Assembly (NCBI GenBank): GCA_910579175.1
Contig: CAJTTB010000002.1
Location: 140,215-204,214, forward strand
Length of the DNA stretch: 64,000 nt
Reading direction: 5' to 3'
From: an uncultured Oscillospiraceae bacterium
GTDB lineage: Bacteria > Bacillota > Clostridia > Oscillospirales > Ruminococcaceae
How positions within the stretch are numbered: the first letter of the stretch is position 1; every line of letters starts with the position of its first letter. The position numbers were made by a program, and so were the translations under genes. The notes beneath the pieces were generated by a model. It had not been told where the DNA came from. It made no database searches and saw only the letters and a program-made list of their open reading frames with translations. Shown here piece after piece: positions 8,724-17,314 of this stretch.

Positions 8724-11241
8724 ACATTGAACCCTCCTGTTGTTTCAATGTCACCATTTTTAATACCAATGGAATTGTTCCCACCTGATAACCACTTACT
8801 GCATAAATACTACACAGCCCTTGGCTTGTTACCAATATCAATGGCAATTTCTCATGATCTATGGTCATTCTTCTTGATAAAGTCTGCACATTTTCTATAA
8901 AATCATCATAGTAAACTTGAATGTTAGGAATTGTTTGTAATACCCTTTGTAATGTCGCATGATCCTTTTCTACAGAATCCCGCAACACCATATACCATTG
9001 ACAATCCAATACTTCTATTGCTTGCGCTGACTCTAACATTTCATTTAATACATGTTCTGTTGGTTCTGCTCCAGGCTCTGCCCAAATGATAACAGACTCT
9101 TTGTCTTGTAATTGTTGCTGCATGGAAACCATCTGACTTTGTTCATTCTGTAAATAAAAATCTGAAATCTCACAATTTTCAAGCATTTCTTCTACTTGAT
9201 AGTTGGGAAATTCCAATGCCACCTGTTGCGTTGTATCACCATCTATCAAAATCATGCGCTGTTTTAGACGAAGCTCTCCGCTTAGAAGTCGACAAGTTGT
9301 AGTAATTCGATAAATTCCCTCTAATAACTCCAATTCCATTGTTTGATTGTTCCACTTTTGTTTAGAAAAATCCAACAATAGCCAATCGCTTCCTTCCCAT
9401 CTTGAAAGACTCCAGTTTTGATTGTATACAGCTTCTTCCAAACAAGATAATACCAATGTTCCAGTTTGCCCATCAAATAGTTGATTCCACCTTTGATTTT
9501 GATAGTATTGCAGTTGTTTTTGTTCTGGATGGACTCTAGCTGGAATCCCAACTGAGCGACATAATGCCACAAACAATACTCTTTTTGAAACCACATTTGT
9601 ATATCCTGATTTGATACAACCTTCTGGGGAGGTGGTTAAGGCAGCATAATCCCGCTGGGGACACTCCAATAAATGTTCTTGTATCCACTCCCAGATGCTT
9701 TTGGGTTCCTGATAGAAATGTGCTAATTGTTGGGCTGTAAAATATTTGGGAAGTGTTTGCATATAATCGGTCAACACTTCATATTCAATGCGAGGGCATA
9801 ACAGATAATTTACAAAGATATCCTCTGGCAATTGCTGTTGAAAGGTCATAGCATATCTTAAATGGGATAGCAAGACTTCTGCTTCCATATCGCGAAAATC
9901 CTTTTCTGGCAACGTAGACAACATCTGTGCCTTTTGTACTTGCCAATCCGTTGTTTGGGTATCATTTATAAATTGTTCCACCTGCTCTAGATTGCCTTTT
10001 GCCAATTCAAAATAAGGAGACCACAAAACATGTCTTTGATAATCTGGTGTCTTTTGTTCTCGTTGTTTCGCTGCCTGTTGCAATCGCTGTTGCTGAATCT
10101 GTTTTTGTTCTGGCAAAACAGTTGGCAGCACAGCAAGCTGGTCTTTGGGAGGATAAAAATAATCTGTTTTCCATTCGCTATTCAATTGAAAATCTTCCAA
10201 ATGTAAAACAATATGATCCTGTTTTTCTGTATTTACTGTCTTTTCAGCGATCTGATTTTCCTTGACAACCAACAAGTGAATATCTCCCAATCCCAATGTT
10301 ACAGATACAGAACCTGATGGGTCAGTTTTTATTTGAGCAATGGTAATAAAGCTGGATTCATTTAATATCTGTAACAACACAACAGCGTCTTTTACTGGTT
10401 GATCTTGTTGATATACAGAGATCGTAATTGATTTTGCTTGGGCATATCGAGACAGACAATTTTTTTCGGATACAGCCCCATTATCTGAAATCACATGTTG
10501 ATGATGCCAAAGTCGATTGGTAAATACACGATTGTGGACTAACATCGCACGGGAAGCCGCATTATTAAACCATCCTCTATTTAAAACCATCTCCGGTTCA
10601 CAGGCACCCATAAAATACCAACTACCATCACACCAGACTTCTACCCAAGCATGATTGTCATCGCAATGAGACCATCTTGGTGCATATACCTGTCTTGCAG
10701 GAATTCCAACACTGCGCAATGCAGCAACGGTAAATGTAGATTCTTCTCCACACCGCCCAAAGCCCGTCTGATAAACGGTTTTTGCTGAAGCAGTGCGCAG
10801 ATTTGTCGCATGATAGGTTGCTTGTTCTGCACACCAGAAATTGACTTCTAGTGCTGCCTGTTTCATATTCATTCCCTGAATACGCGGTGCAATCTGTTGA
10901 TAAAATAACTTTGGTACATCGGAAAGGCTTTCTGTATTGATACGGGGATAAAATATATTATCTATCAAAAGAAATTCATCTATTTGATCATTCCAAGGTA
11001 TCTGTTTTATCAAAAAGACTGTATGTTTTGCATAGGATTTCCAAAGAGAAAATGGATAATCCGCAATATCACTCAATGGTAAAGTCACATAAAGTAATTT
11101 TATCAAATGTGCTTCTTCCATACTACATGATTGCAGTTTAAAAGTAATATCCTCCTTCTGTTCATTGGATAATCCAATGGCAGTCTCAAATGCTTGATTG
11201 ACCTGCTTGATTTGTTGTTGTGAAAAAGTTATCATTTTCAT
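8716..11241 (-). CDS. Large transglutaminase-like protein with two TGase-fold segments
   Basis: An 841-aa protein without an obvious signal peptide. The N-terminal transglutaminase/papain-like domain keeps a plausible active site: C164 in GRCGEES and H197 in DDNHAW, followed by a tryptophan-rich strand. Residues ~270-340 resemble a carboxypeptidase-regulatory (beta-sandwich) domain. A second TGase-like segment in the C-terminal half (around KRVLFVALCRSVGIPARV) lacks the GxC cysteine and is probably inactive. The last ~130 residues look like a thioredoxin-like fold without CxxC (weak call). The start overlaps the cutC stop (ATGA) with AGGTG upstream. It may cut or cross-link peptides; the substrate is unknown. 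Confidence 0.75.
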   Translation of the reverse strand: MKMITFSQQQIKQVNQAFETAIGLSNEQKEDITFKLQSCSMEEAHLIKLLYVTLPLSDIADYPFSLWKSYAKHTVFLIKQIPWNDQIDEFLLIDNIFYPRINTESLSDVPKLFYQQIAPRIQGMNMKQAALEVNFWCAEQATYHATNLRTASAKTVYQTGFGRCGEESTFTVAALRSVGIPARQVYAPRWSHCDDNHAWVEVWCDGSWYFMGACEPEMVLNRGWFNNAASRAMLVHNRVFTNRLWHHQHVISDNGAVSEKNCLSRYAQAKSITISVYQQDQPVKDAVVLLQILNESSFITIAQIKTDPSGSVSVTLGLGDIHLLVVKENQIAEKTVNTEKQDHIVLHLEDFQLNSEWKTDYFYPPKDQLAVLPTVLPEQKQIQQQRLQQAAKQREQKTPDYQRHVLWSPYFELAKGNLEQVEQFINDTQTTDWQVQKAQMLSTLPEKDFRDMEAEVLLSHLRYAMTFQQQLPEDIFVNYLLCPRIEYEVLTDYMQTLPKYFTAQQLAHFYQEPKSIWEWIQEHLLECPQRDYAALTTSPEGCIKSGYTNVVSKRVLFVALCRSVGIPARVHPEQKQLQYYQNQRWNQLFDGQTGTLVLSCLEEAVYNQNWSLSRWEGSDWLLLDFSKQKWNNQTMELELLEGIYRITTTCRLLSGELRLKQRMILIDGDTTQQVALEFPNYQVEEMLENCEISDFYLQNEQSQMVSMQQQLQDKESVIIWAEPGAEPTEHVLNEMLESAQAIEVLDCQWYMVLRDSVEKDHATLQRVLQTIPNIQVYYDDFIENVQTLSRRMTIDHEKLPLILVTSQGLCSIYAVSGYQVGTIPLVLKMVTLKQQEGSMCE

Positions 11242-11993
11242 TCACCTACTATCTGCTTTAATATTGTTGCGGCATTCCATACAGATTCTTGATCAGAACG
11301 CCAGATTTCGTATTCATCTATTCCAGGTAATCCCATGGAAACCTCCTTTCTCCGAAATTTCATTTGACTCTCCAACTTCTTTTTTGCAGACATATGATAA
11401 GATGTAATCGCAGTCTGTTGATAAAGATTTTCAATCACGTCTGCTTGAATTCCTCCCCCCGCCAAAATATCAATTTCTCCCTCTGCTTGCTGTTTTAACT
11501 GTCTCAATAGCGGAATGCCTTCTATTGCGGTATGTTCCTGCCCGGAAGTCAATATGGTAGAAATCCCAAGTTGTTTTGCCTGTTCCAATGCCTTTAAAGG
11601 GTCTATACAGACATCAAAAGCACGGTGTAATGTTACCGGCAAGTCTGCTGCCAACTCGATTAATTGTTCCATTCTTTGCAAGTCCAATGTTCCATCTGTC
11701 TGAAGCATTCCCAATACAAAGCCATCAGCACCTGCTTGTTTGAGTAATTTTATTTCCTGTTTCATCTGTTGAAACTCAAAATCAGTATAGAGAAAATCAC
11801 CAAATCTGGGACGAATTAACACATAAGTACAAATTGTAGTCTGTTGTTTTACCATTTCCAACAAGACAGAACTTGGAGTTGTCCCTCCAATGATCAAATT
11901 AGAACAAAGTTCTATTCGATTTGCTCCACCCTGTTGCGCTGCAAGCACAGACTCTAAAGAATCCGCGCAAACTTCCAATAAACATGACTGCAT
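11238..11993 (-). CDS. cutC: CutC family protein
   Basis: A TIM-barrel protein of the CutC family, 251 aa from the ATG at 11993. The family is annotated as copper homeostasis, but its biochemical role is unsettled. Diagnostic segments are LEVCADSLESVLAAQQGGANRIELC near the N-terminus, TYVLIRPRFGDFLYT, VTLHRAFDVC and ILTSGQEHTA, followed by ILAGGGI. GGAAGTG lies upstream of the ATG; a GTG three codons earlier is also in frame. It overlaps the transglutaminase-like gene by 4 nt and probably heads that operon. It is separated from the feo genes by a strong terminator. Confidence 0.93.
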   Translation of the reverse strand: MQSCLLEVCADSLESVLAAQQGGANRIELCSNLIIGGTTPSSVLLEMVKQQTTICTYVLIRPRFGDFLYTDFEFQQMKQEIKLLKQAGADGFVLGMLQTDGTLDLQRMEQLIELAADLPVTLHRAFDVCIDPLKALEQAKQLGISTILTSGQEHTAIEGIPLLRQLKQQAEGEIDILAGGGIQADVIENLYQQTAITSYHMSAKKKLESQMKFRRKEVSMGLPGIDEYEIWRSDQESVWNAATILKQIVGE

Positions 11994-12051
11994 TGATCTC
12001 ACTTCCGTTTCTATCTTAATAATCTCTTTTATTCTATCATAAATTCCATAA

Positions 12052-12099
12052 AAAAACAGCTATTCTGTTTGAAAGATTTCAAATAGAATAGCTGTTTTT
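12052..12099 (-). terminator. Terminator downstream of the feo operon
   Basis: Very long hairpin: AAAAACAGCTATTCT (12052-12066) pairs with AGAATAGCTGTTTTT (12085-12099), with further inner pairing TTTGAAA/TTTCAAA. U-tracts flank both sides. It ends the feo transcript just after the small Cys-rich gene and separates it from cutC. Confidence 0.85.
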
Positions 12100-12112
12100 A
12101 ACATTGATTTTA

Positions 12113-12277
12113 TCAAAGAGTCTCCTTATGAGGTTTTACATCACGATGGCAATGCCCTCCATTACAATTGGCACAACCAATACATTTGCCTTGTTTTTTT
12201 GTCTTTATAATCTTTTTCACTGCCAACACTGCCAGCAATATAAGTATCCCAAATATCACCCAAGAAGCAATATTCAT
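12113..12277 (-). CDS. FeoB-associated Cys-rich membrane protein
   Basis: A 54-aa protein starting MNIASWVIFGILILLA, with one N-terminal membrane helix (residues ~5-20), a basic stretch KKIIKTKK, and a cysteine cluster CIGCANCNGGHC (residues 32-43) followed by His. This matches the FeoB_associated family found directly behind feoB in Clostridia; it is thought to sit at the membrane and help iron transfer or assemble with FeoB, but its function is not established. It follows feoB by 24 nt, with AGAAGGG before the ATG. It is too short for many gene callers. Confidence 0.9.
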   Translation of the reverse strand: MNIASWVIFGILILLAVLAVKKIIKTKKQGKCIGCANCNGGHCHRDVKPHKETL

Positions 12278-12301
12278 AAAAACCCTTCTTTCTATCTTCC
12301 A

Positions 12302-14434
12302 TTAAACTTTTACCGTTACTTTATTTTGTAATTTATCACCAGGACAACTTCTAAATAACAAATACAACATGCCGATTAATACAAATATTGCCAAGATGGT
12401 ACCAATACCAAAACTTGTTCCCAATACAAATACACTGCCCAACTGATAAATCATAAATGATACTGCATAAGCCAATAAACACTGGTAACCAACTGCGATA
12501 AAAGTCCATTTCCATTCGCCCATTTCGCGTTTTATCGCGCCAATTGCTGCAAAACAAGGTGCGCACAATAAATTAAATACAATAAAGGAAATTGCAGAAA
12601 CACTTGTAAAGATAGCACTGATACTTGCCAGCAATTCTGAGGTCTCTTCCGCTGTATCTGTGATGCCCTGTAAAACCCCCATTGTACCAACTACATTTTC
12701 TTTTGCTAATAAACCGGATATAGTGGCAACTGCACTTTGCCAATTGCCAAAGCCGATGGGAGCAAAAATCGGAGCGAGCACTTGACCAATACTTGCCAAA
12801 ATACTTTGATCTTGTTTTACCATTTGTAGATTCCAAGAAAAATTGCTCAAAAACCAAATTAGTCCACAAGCTACAAAGATAACTGTACCAGCTTTGACAA
12901 TAAATGCTTTTCCACGTTCCCATACATGAAGCAATACATTTTTGATACCTGGCAAATGATATTGTGGCAATTCCATTACAAATGGAGCAGGAGCCCCTAT
13001 AAACAATTTTGTTTTCTTTAAAATAATCCCAGATACCATTACCATCAAAACACCCAAAAAGTACATTGCTGGGGCAACCCACCAATTATCTGGAAACAGC
13101 GCACCACCAATCAAAGCAATAATTGGAATTTTTGCACCACAGGGAATAAAAGTCGTCACCATAATGGTCATTTTGCGATCTTTTTCATTTTCAATCGTTC
13201 TAGAAGCCATAATTCCAGGAACACCACATCCAGAAGCAATTAGCATTGGGATAAAGGACTTTCCAGAAAGTCCGAACTTACGAAAGATACGATCCATAAT
13301 AAAGGCGACACGTGCCATATATCCACAATCTTCCAAGATACATAAAAACAAGAATAAAATTAACATCTGTGGGACAAATCCCAATACCGCCCCAACACCG
13401 CCAATAATACCATCTACAATCAATCCCTGCAACCAATCTGCTGCATGTACGGATTCTAAGACATTGGTTGCCCAACCTGAAATCCAATCACCAAATAAAG
13501 TATCATTGGTCCAATCTGTTAAAATGCTGCCCAACCAAGATACAGATACAAAGTATACAATACACATAATTGCTGCAAAGATTGGAAGCGCTGCCCAACG
13601 ATTTGTGACAACTTGGTCTATTCTATCAGAAGTCGTCATTCCCTGTCTTTTTTTATGTACACATTTTGAAACGACTTTTTCAACATATTCATAACGCTCA
13701 TTTGTGATAATACTCTCTGCATCGTCATCTAGTTCTGCTTCACAGACAGCAATCACCTGTTCTATCTGTTGTTTGGCGCTTTCAGACAACGAAATTTGTT
13801 CTAAAACCTTTTCATCTCGTTCAAATAATTTGATTGCATACCAACGAGAATTATTTTTTGATATCGCTTTATTGTAATGTTCTATCCTTTCCAATGCTTG
13901 TTCTACTGTTTTAGAAAAAGAATGCTGCGGGGTAGTCAACATACGACTTTGTACCAATGCAATTGCCTTTTCTGCCACTTCTTGAGAACCCGCTCCCTTG
14001 ACAGCAGCTGTTTCAACCACCTCGCAACCAAGTTCCTTTGCCAATTTTGCAATATCGATTTTATCTCCACGTTTGTGCACAATATCAATCATATTCAGTG
14101 CAATCACAACAGGAATCCCAATTTCTACAAGTTGTGTTGTCAAATATAAGTTGCGTTCAATATTAGAGGCATCGATTAAATTAATAATGACATCGGGATG
14201 TTCTTGTAGCAGATAATTACGAGTTACTACTTCTTCTAAGGTATAAGGAGAAAGAGAATAAATCCCTGGCAGATCTGTAACAATCACGTCCTTATGTCCT
14301 TTTAATTTTCCTTCCTTCTTTTCTACGGTAACACCTGGCCAGTTTCCAACATACTGGTTGCTTCCTGTCAGGTCATTAAACATCGTTGTTTTTCCACAAT
14401 TTGGATTGCCGGCCAATGCAATTTTAATTGCCAT
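12302..14434 (-). CDS. feoB: Ferrous iron transport protein B
   Basis: A 710-aa ferrous iron permease at the cytoplasmic membrane. The N-terminal G domain has G1 GNPNCGKTT (residues 9-17), G3 DLPG (54-57) and G4 NMID (114-117). A GDI-like helical region follows to ~270, then the membrane domain with the two Gate motifs, including IASGCGVPGIMASR and FIPCGAKIPI, which carry the conserved cysteines. The last ~30 residues are hydrophobic. AGGAGG sits 7 nt before the ATG. It is third in the operon feoA-feoA-feoB-Cys-rich protein. It is probably iron-repressed through the TTAG-N6-CTAA sites nearby. Confidence 0.97.
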   Translation of the reverse strand: MAIKIALAGNPNCGKTTMFNDLTGSNQYVGNWPGVTVEKKEGKLKGHKDVIVTDLPGIYSLSPYTLEEVVTRNYLLQEHPDVIINLIDASNIERNLYLTTQLVEIGIPVVIALNMIDIVHKRGDKIDIAKLAKELGCEVVETAAVKGAGSQEVAEKAIALVQSRMLTTPQHSFSKTVEQALERIEHYNKAISKNNSRWYAIKLFERDEKVLEQISLSESAKQQIEQVIAVCEAELDDDAESIITNERYEYVEKVVSKCVHKKRQGMTTSDRIDQVVTNRWAALPIFAAIMCIVYFVSVSWLGSILTDWTNDTLFGDWISGWATNVLESVHAADWLQGLIVDGIIGGVGAVLGFVPQMLILFLFLCILEDCGYMARVAFIMDRIFRKFGLSGKSFIPMLIASGCGVPGIMASRTIENEKDRKMTIMVTTFIPCGAKIPIIALIGGALFPDNWWVAPAMYFLGVLMVMVSGIILKKTKLFIGAPAPFVMELPQYHLPGIKNVLLHVWERGKAFIVKAGTVIFVACGLIWFLSNFSWNLQMVKQDQSILASIGQVLAPIFAPIGFGNWQSAVATISGLLAKENVVGTMGVLQGITDTAEETSELLASISAIFTSVSAISFIVFNLLCAPCFAAIGAIKREMGEWKWTFIAVGYQCLLAYAVSFMIYQLGSVFVLGTSFGIGTILAIFVLIGMLYLLFRSCPGDKLQNKVTVKV

Positions 14435-14471
14435 GATTGTTCCTCCTAGACTGTTCTCAATTATTCTTAAA

Positions 14472-14523
14472 TTAGATTAAGCTAACTCAATGATTTAAAA
14501 TAGACAGAGTCGATTGACTCTGT
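14472..14523 (-). promoter_or_regulatory. feoA-feoB intercistronic hairpin and TTAG-N6-CTAA site
   Basis: Directly after the second feoA stop is a perfect 8-bp stem ACAGAGTC/GACTCTGT (14504-14523) followed by a short U-rich stretch, possibly an attenuator or mRNA processing site. Further along, 14472-14485 reads TTAG-N6-CTAA, the same palindrome class found in the feo promoter region. Confidence 0.4.
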
Positions 14524-14745
14524 TTAGTCCACCAATATCATCTCTGCATCTGCTTTGCGAATGGATAATTCATAATTTCTCACCATAATTTCGATTGGAT
14601 CTCCCAATGGAGCCACTTTTCTCACATAAACACTGGTTCCCTTTGTGATACCCATATCCATAATTCTGCGCTTAATTGCTCCTACGCCATTTAATTTTTT
14701 TACAGTAACTGTATCACCACATTTTACTTCTTTTAGTGTTCTCAC
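14524..14745 (-). CDS. feoA: FeoA domain protein (second)
   Basis: A 73-aa SH3-like FeoA protein that supports FeoB-dependent ferrous iron uptake in the cytoplasm. The sequence RTLKEVKCGDTVTVKKLNG, then RRIMDMGITKGTSVYVRK and the ending RKADAEMILVD, is classic for the family. I place the start at the GTG at 14745 because AGGAGG (14755-14760) lies 9 nt upstream; a TTG at 14748 is the alternative. A longer in-frame start at 14772 would put the Shine-Dalgarno inside the gene. The gene begins directly after the first feoA and ends ~90 nt before feoB. Confidence 0.92.
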   Translation of the reverse strand: MRTLKEVKCGDTVTVKKLNGVGAIKRRIMDMGITKGTSVYVRKVAPLGDPIEIMVRNYELSIRKADAEMILVD

Positions 14746-14768
14746 CAAATCGTCCCTCCTAAAATAGA

Positions 14769-14978
14769 TCAAATCATAATACGGTTTGCGATTGATTTGC
14801 TAATTGCTACACGAGTATCTTTGATACTCACTATCATATTTCCAGCCATCTCAGAAACAATTATCACATTTCCACCTACTGTAAAACCCAAATTCTCTAA
14901 AAATCGCTTTGTATCATCTTTTCCACCAATTTTGCGAATCACCTGTTCTACACCGGTCTGTGCCATGGTTAAAGGCAT
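14769..14978 (-). CDS. feoA: FeoA domain protein (first)
   Basis: A 69-aa FeoA-like protein, first gene of the ferrous iron operon. It contains the fold pattern VEQVIRKIGGKDDTKRFLENLGFTVGGNVIIVSE and the ending RVAISKSIANRIMI, typical of the second FeoA type in Clostridia, where two FeoA proteins precede FeoB. AGGAGG lies 7 nt before the ATG. The gene is separated from the second feoA by about 23 nt. Confidence 0.9.
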   Translation of the reverse strand: MPLTMAQTGVEQVIRKIGGKDDTKRFLENLGFTVGGNVIIVSEMAGNMIVSIKDTRVAISKSIANRIMI

Positions 14979-15049
14979 GATAATTCCTCCTAATCCGTTT
15001 ATTAAATAAACTTATGATCATTCATTTACTCCTACAATGACATCTTTCA

Positions 15050-15110
15050 GTTAGTATAAACTAACTTCTGATTCAGCTATCAGTTTACTATAACTAATTA
15101 TATTTGTCAA
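15050..15110 (-). promoter_or_regulatory. feo operon promoter with two palindromic operators
   Basis: Minus strand: TTGACA (15105-15110), 17-nt spacer, TAAACT (15082-15087). An imperfect palindrome TTAGTTATAGTAAACTGA overlaps the -10. A perfect one, GTTAGTATAAACTAAC (15050-15065), sits in the early transcribed region. Both fit TTAG-N6-CTAA or a near variant. This half-site resembles DtxR/IdeR-family operators more than Fur boxes. The regulator itself is not in the window. Confidence 0.7.
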
Positions 15111-15192
15111 TAGTTTTTTTTAAATTCTTTTATTTATACTGTTGCCCCTAAATTTACAAATAGACCAACTAAAAAAATTTTATAAATAGGGG

Positions 15193-15221
15193 TTGACAAG
15201 TCAGTTAGCATATGCTAATAT
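15193..15221 (+). promoter_or_regulatory. Divergent promoter with perfect TTAGCATATGCTAA operator
   Basis: TTGACA (15193-15198), exactly 17 nt, TAATAT (15216-15221). The 14-bp perfect palindrome TTAGCATATGCTAA (15205-15218) covers the spacer and the -10, so a bound regulator would block it. The promoter faces away from feo, and no ORF follows. Confidence 0.7.
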
Positions 15222-15227
15222 TATCTC

Positions 15228-15460
15228 ATAGATTTGCAAAAACAAATCTTTAACACCACACAACACCTATTTCATTGAACTGTTTATCAACTCCAAATCA
15301 GATAAACAATCGTGTACGTAAGATTTCTTGCGTACACACCCCTTTCGGGAAACGACTAAAATACTACTCAAATATTTAATAAATTTGCATCTTTAGAATG
15401 TAAAATATCTTTTTATCCAGCTAACTTTTACCTCTTATATATAAAAGTTTTCATTTTTCT
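15228..15460 (+). ncRNA. Candidate metal-regulated small RNA
   Basis: The strong promoter at 15193-15221 reads into about 230 nt with no ORF on that strand. The predicted transcript contains an 11-bp hairpin with a 4-nt loop (GTGTACGTAAG-ATTT-CTTGCGTACAC, around 15311-15336), then a small hairpin CCC-TTTC-GGG. It ends in AACTTTTA/TAAAAGTT (15423-15449) followed by a T-rich run, a plausible terminator. Its promoter carries the same palindrome class as feo, so an iron- or manganese-responsive sRNA is a reasonable hypothesis. No known family is recognised, and expression is unproven. Confidence 0.4.
15423..15459 (+). terminator. Possible sRNA terminator
   Basis: Stem AACTTTTA/TAAAAGTT followed by TTCATTTTTC on the plus strand. 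Weak, AT-only stem. Confidence 0.4.
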
Positions 15461-15464
15461 AACA

Positions 15465-15502
15465 AAATAAAGAGAACAGCAATTATGCTGCTCTCTTTAT
15501 TT
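15465..15502. terminator. Bidirectional terminator downstream of aroD
   Basis: Seventeen-base arms, AAATAAAGAGAACAGCA against TGCTGCTCTCTTTATTT, with one mismatch and a 4-nt loop; U-rich on both sides. It ends the aroD transcript and backs up the candidate sRNA terminator. Confidence 0.8.
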
Positions 15503-15506
15503 TGTA

Positions 15507-16262
15507 CTATTTTTCTTTGGAAAGAACATTCAATATCATCTTTAACTCCTGTACTGCTATCTGTCCTGGGGCAGATACTTCATCTATCGCACCAAAAGTC
15601 AAAGCAGAACCGGATAAATTGCCAGCAATTCGACTGAGCATTCCCAAATGTCCCATAGACATAGTGATAATGGGACAATCGCACGCTTGATACATCTGTT
15701 GTGAAGCACACAACAAGGTCAAAACATCTTGTTGAGTTTGTGGCATCACTGCAATTTTTGGGATATCTGCTCCCAATTGATACATTTTTCTCAAACGATT
15801 CAAAATCTCATGCTTTGGAGGCGTCTTTTCAAAATCATGATTTGAAACAATCACATGTTTTGAAAATCTATGTGCATAATTACACAATTCCAAAACCGTG
15901 GTATCTCCCATCAATAACTCTACATCAATGATATCTGCTTTTTTGATTGCCATTTGATTGAGTTGTTGATAATAATCCTCTGTAATCTCTCTTTGTCCGC
16001 CTTCTGATTTGGTGCGAAAAGTAAATAGCAATGGAATAGGGTCTAGTATGTTTACAATACATTCCAATGTCCTTTCAACCGCTTGTATTTCATCGACCTG
16101 ATCAAAAAAATCAACACGCCATTCTACTAAATCGGGAGTTGCTTGTGCTGCCTTTTTTGCTTCTTGTTTTAGTTGTTCCAATTGAGAGGATACCAAGGGA
16201 ATACAAATTTTTGTATTCCCTTCTCCCAATCTCATCCCTTTTATTTGAATTACTTTCATCAT
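15507..16262 (-). CDS. aroD: Type I 3-dehydroquinate dehydratase
   Basis: Shikimate pathway enzyme, 251 aa, dehydrating 3-dehydroquinate to 3-dehydroshikimate by a Schiff-base mechanism. The general base H142 (VSNHDF) and Schiff-base lysine K169 (IPKIAVMPQ) are in the expected places. The N-terminal substrate region VEWRVDFF and the C-terminal SALTFGAIDEVSAPGQI complete the TIM-barrel signature. The start is ATG-ATG at 16262, 6 nt after the stop of the tautomerase gene with AAGGA just before. It is the last gene of the operon Nudix-tautomerase-aroD. Other aro genes are not nearby. Confidence 0.96.
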   Translation of the reverse strand: MMKVIQIKGMRLGEGNTKICIPLVSSQLEQLKQEAKKAAQATPDLVEWRVDFFDQVDEIQAVERTLECIVNILDPIPLLFTFRTKSEGGQREITEDYYQQLNQMAIKKADIIDVELLMGDTTVLELCNYAHRFSKHVIVSNHDFEKTPPKHEILNRLRKMYQLGADIPKIAVMPQTQQDVLTLLCASQQMYQACDCPIITMSMGHLGMLSRIAGNLSGSALTFGAIDEVSAPGQIAVQELKMILNVLSKEK

Positions 16263-16268
16263 GATTCC

Positions 16269-16613
16269 TTAAAAATTGCTTCCATTCCAGCCCCAATGCT
16301 CTATTTCTTGATAAGCGACATAAACTTTATCAGATGGTATCTGTAAGACAGTTTGATAAATCTGACAAATTTTCGCTGTCAAAGCATTGTAAACATCGTC
16401 GGAGGCTGTTCCAAAAATTTTCACCTCTACAAATGCTATCCGTTCAAAAGATTTCCCCTGAAAATACATTTGATGTTGATCTTGTAGGTCAAGCATCAAC
16501 CAACGTTCACTTTTTCCGGGAATCAGAGAGATGACTTCTCCCAACTGTGTTTTTAATTGTTCTCTTTGTTGTTCACTCACTGAAACAGTTGTTTTTGAAT
16601 TGATAAAAGGCAT
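16269..16613 (-). CDS. MIF-like tautomerase
   Basis: A 114-aa protein of the macrophage migration inhibitory factor/phenylpyruvate tautomerase family. Pro2, which becomes the catalytic N-terminal proline after Met removal, is present (MPFINSKT). The family pattern SERWLMLDLQD, then AFVEVKIFGTAS, and the ending VYVAYQEIEHWGWNGSNF match well. It is presumably a cytoplasmic trimer. It lies between a Nudix hydrolase and aroD in a compact operon; a link to aromatic metabolism is tempting but unproven. Confidence 0.9.
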   Translation of the reverse strand: MPFINSKTTVSVSEQQREQLKTQLGEVISLIPGKSERWLMLDLQDQHQMYFQGKSFERIAFVEVKIFGTASDDVYNALTAKICQIYQTVLQIPSDKVYVAYQEIEHWGWNGSNF

Positions 16614-16636
16614 ATCAAAACCCCTTTCTTTCTATT

Positions 16637-17236
16637 TTATAAATGAAATAATGCAGTTGCAATGATTTTTGCATGATCAAATGCAATTCCATCTGAAGAA
16701 ATCATATTGATTTCCCTATGAATACCCATACGTGTTTGTATTTCCTGAATTTCTAATCGAGCGGACAAAATCGCCTTTGGTGAAGTCAATTTTAAATCCA
16801 TTTGACCATCATGTTGCTCTGTAGAAATAGTAAACCATTCACTATCTGACGCATCATCGTCAGCCTGTACCATCAGATTTTCTTTTTCTATTATCCCCAT
16901 ATATGCACAGGTGATTACCCATGTTCTAGGGTCACGATTGGGGGCACTAAACAATCCTACTTGTTTTAACAGCAATCCTTTGATATGCGTTTCTTCCTCT
17001 AGCTCTCGCAAAGCTGTTTTATCTAAACTTTCATCTGGATTGGAAAAACCACCAGGCAACGCCCACATCCCCAAACAGGGATGTCCTCCTCTTTTTATCA
17101 TCAGCAATTCCAATTGTTTATGCTGTTGTGCAAAAACTAAAATATCTGCTGTAACAGATGGTCTAGGAAAATCTCCTGGAGAATAAGCTGCTAAAAATTC
17201 CGCCTCAGTCAATCCATTTTTATCCCTTAATTCCAT
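16637..17236 (-). CDS. Nudix hydrolase, ADP-ribose pyrophosphatase-like
   Basis: A 199-aa Nudix hydrolase. The box starts GGFSNPDESLDKTAL and continues RELEEETHI; in it the conserved Gly, Glu, Arg-Glu and Glu-Glu are present. Upstream is SVTADILVFAQQHKQLELLMIKR, typical of the larger ADP-ribose/NAD-related Nudix subfamily, and the C-terminal part has SAPNRDPRTWVIT, also common there. AAAGGAG lies 8 nt before the ATG. It is first in the operon with the tautomerase and aroD. The substrate is inferred only from subfamily appearance. Confidence 0.88.
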   Translation of the reverse strand: MELRDKNGLTEAEFLAAYSPGDFPRPSVTADILVFAQQHKQLELLMIKRGGHPCLGMWALPGGFSNPDESLDKTALRELEEETHIKGLLLKQVGLFSAPNRDPRTWVITCAYMGIIEKENLMVQADDDASDSEWFTISTEQHDGQMDLKLTSPKAILSARLEIQEIQTRMGIHREINMISSDGIAFDHAKIIATALFHL

Positions 17237-17314
17237 AATGGGTCTCCTTTCTCATTTTATTTTCTACAAAACATGTGACAACAAGTCAGCAAAAACTTCT
17301 GTCCACTACTTTAA

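Noticed and set aside
15228..15460. Riboswitch leader for aroD
   Set aside because: aroD is on the opposite strand and convergent; the transcript has no downstream gene in its own direction.
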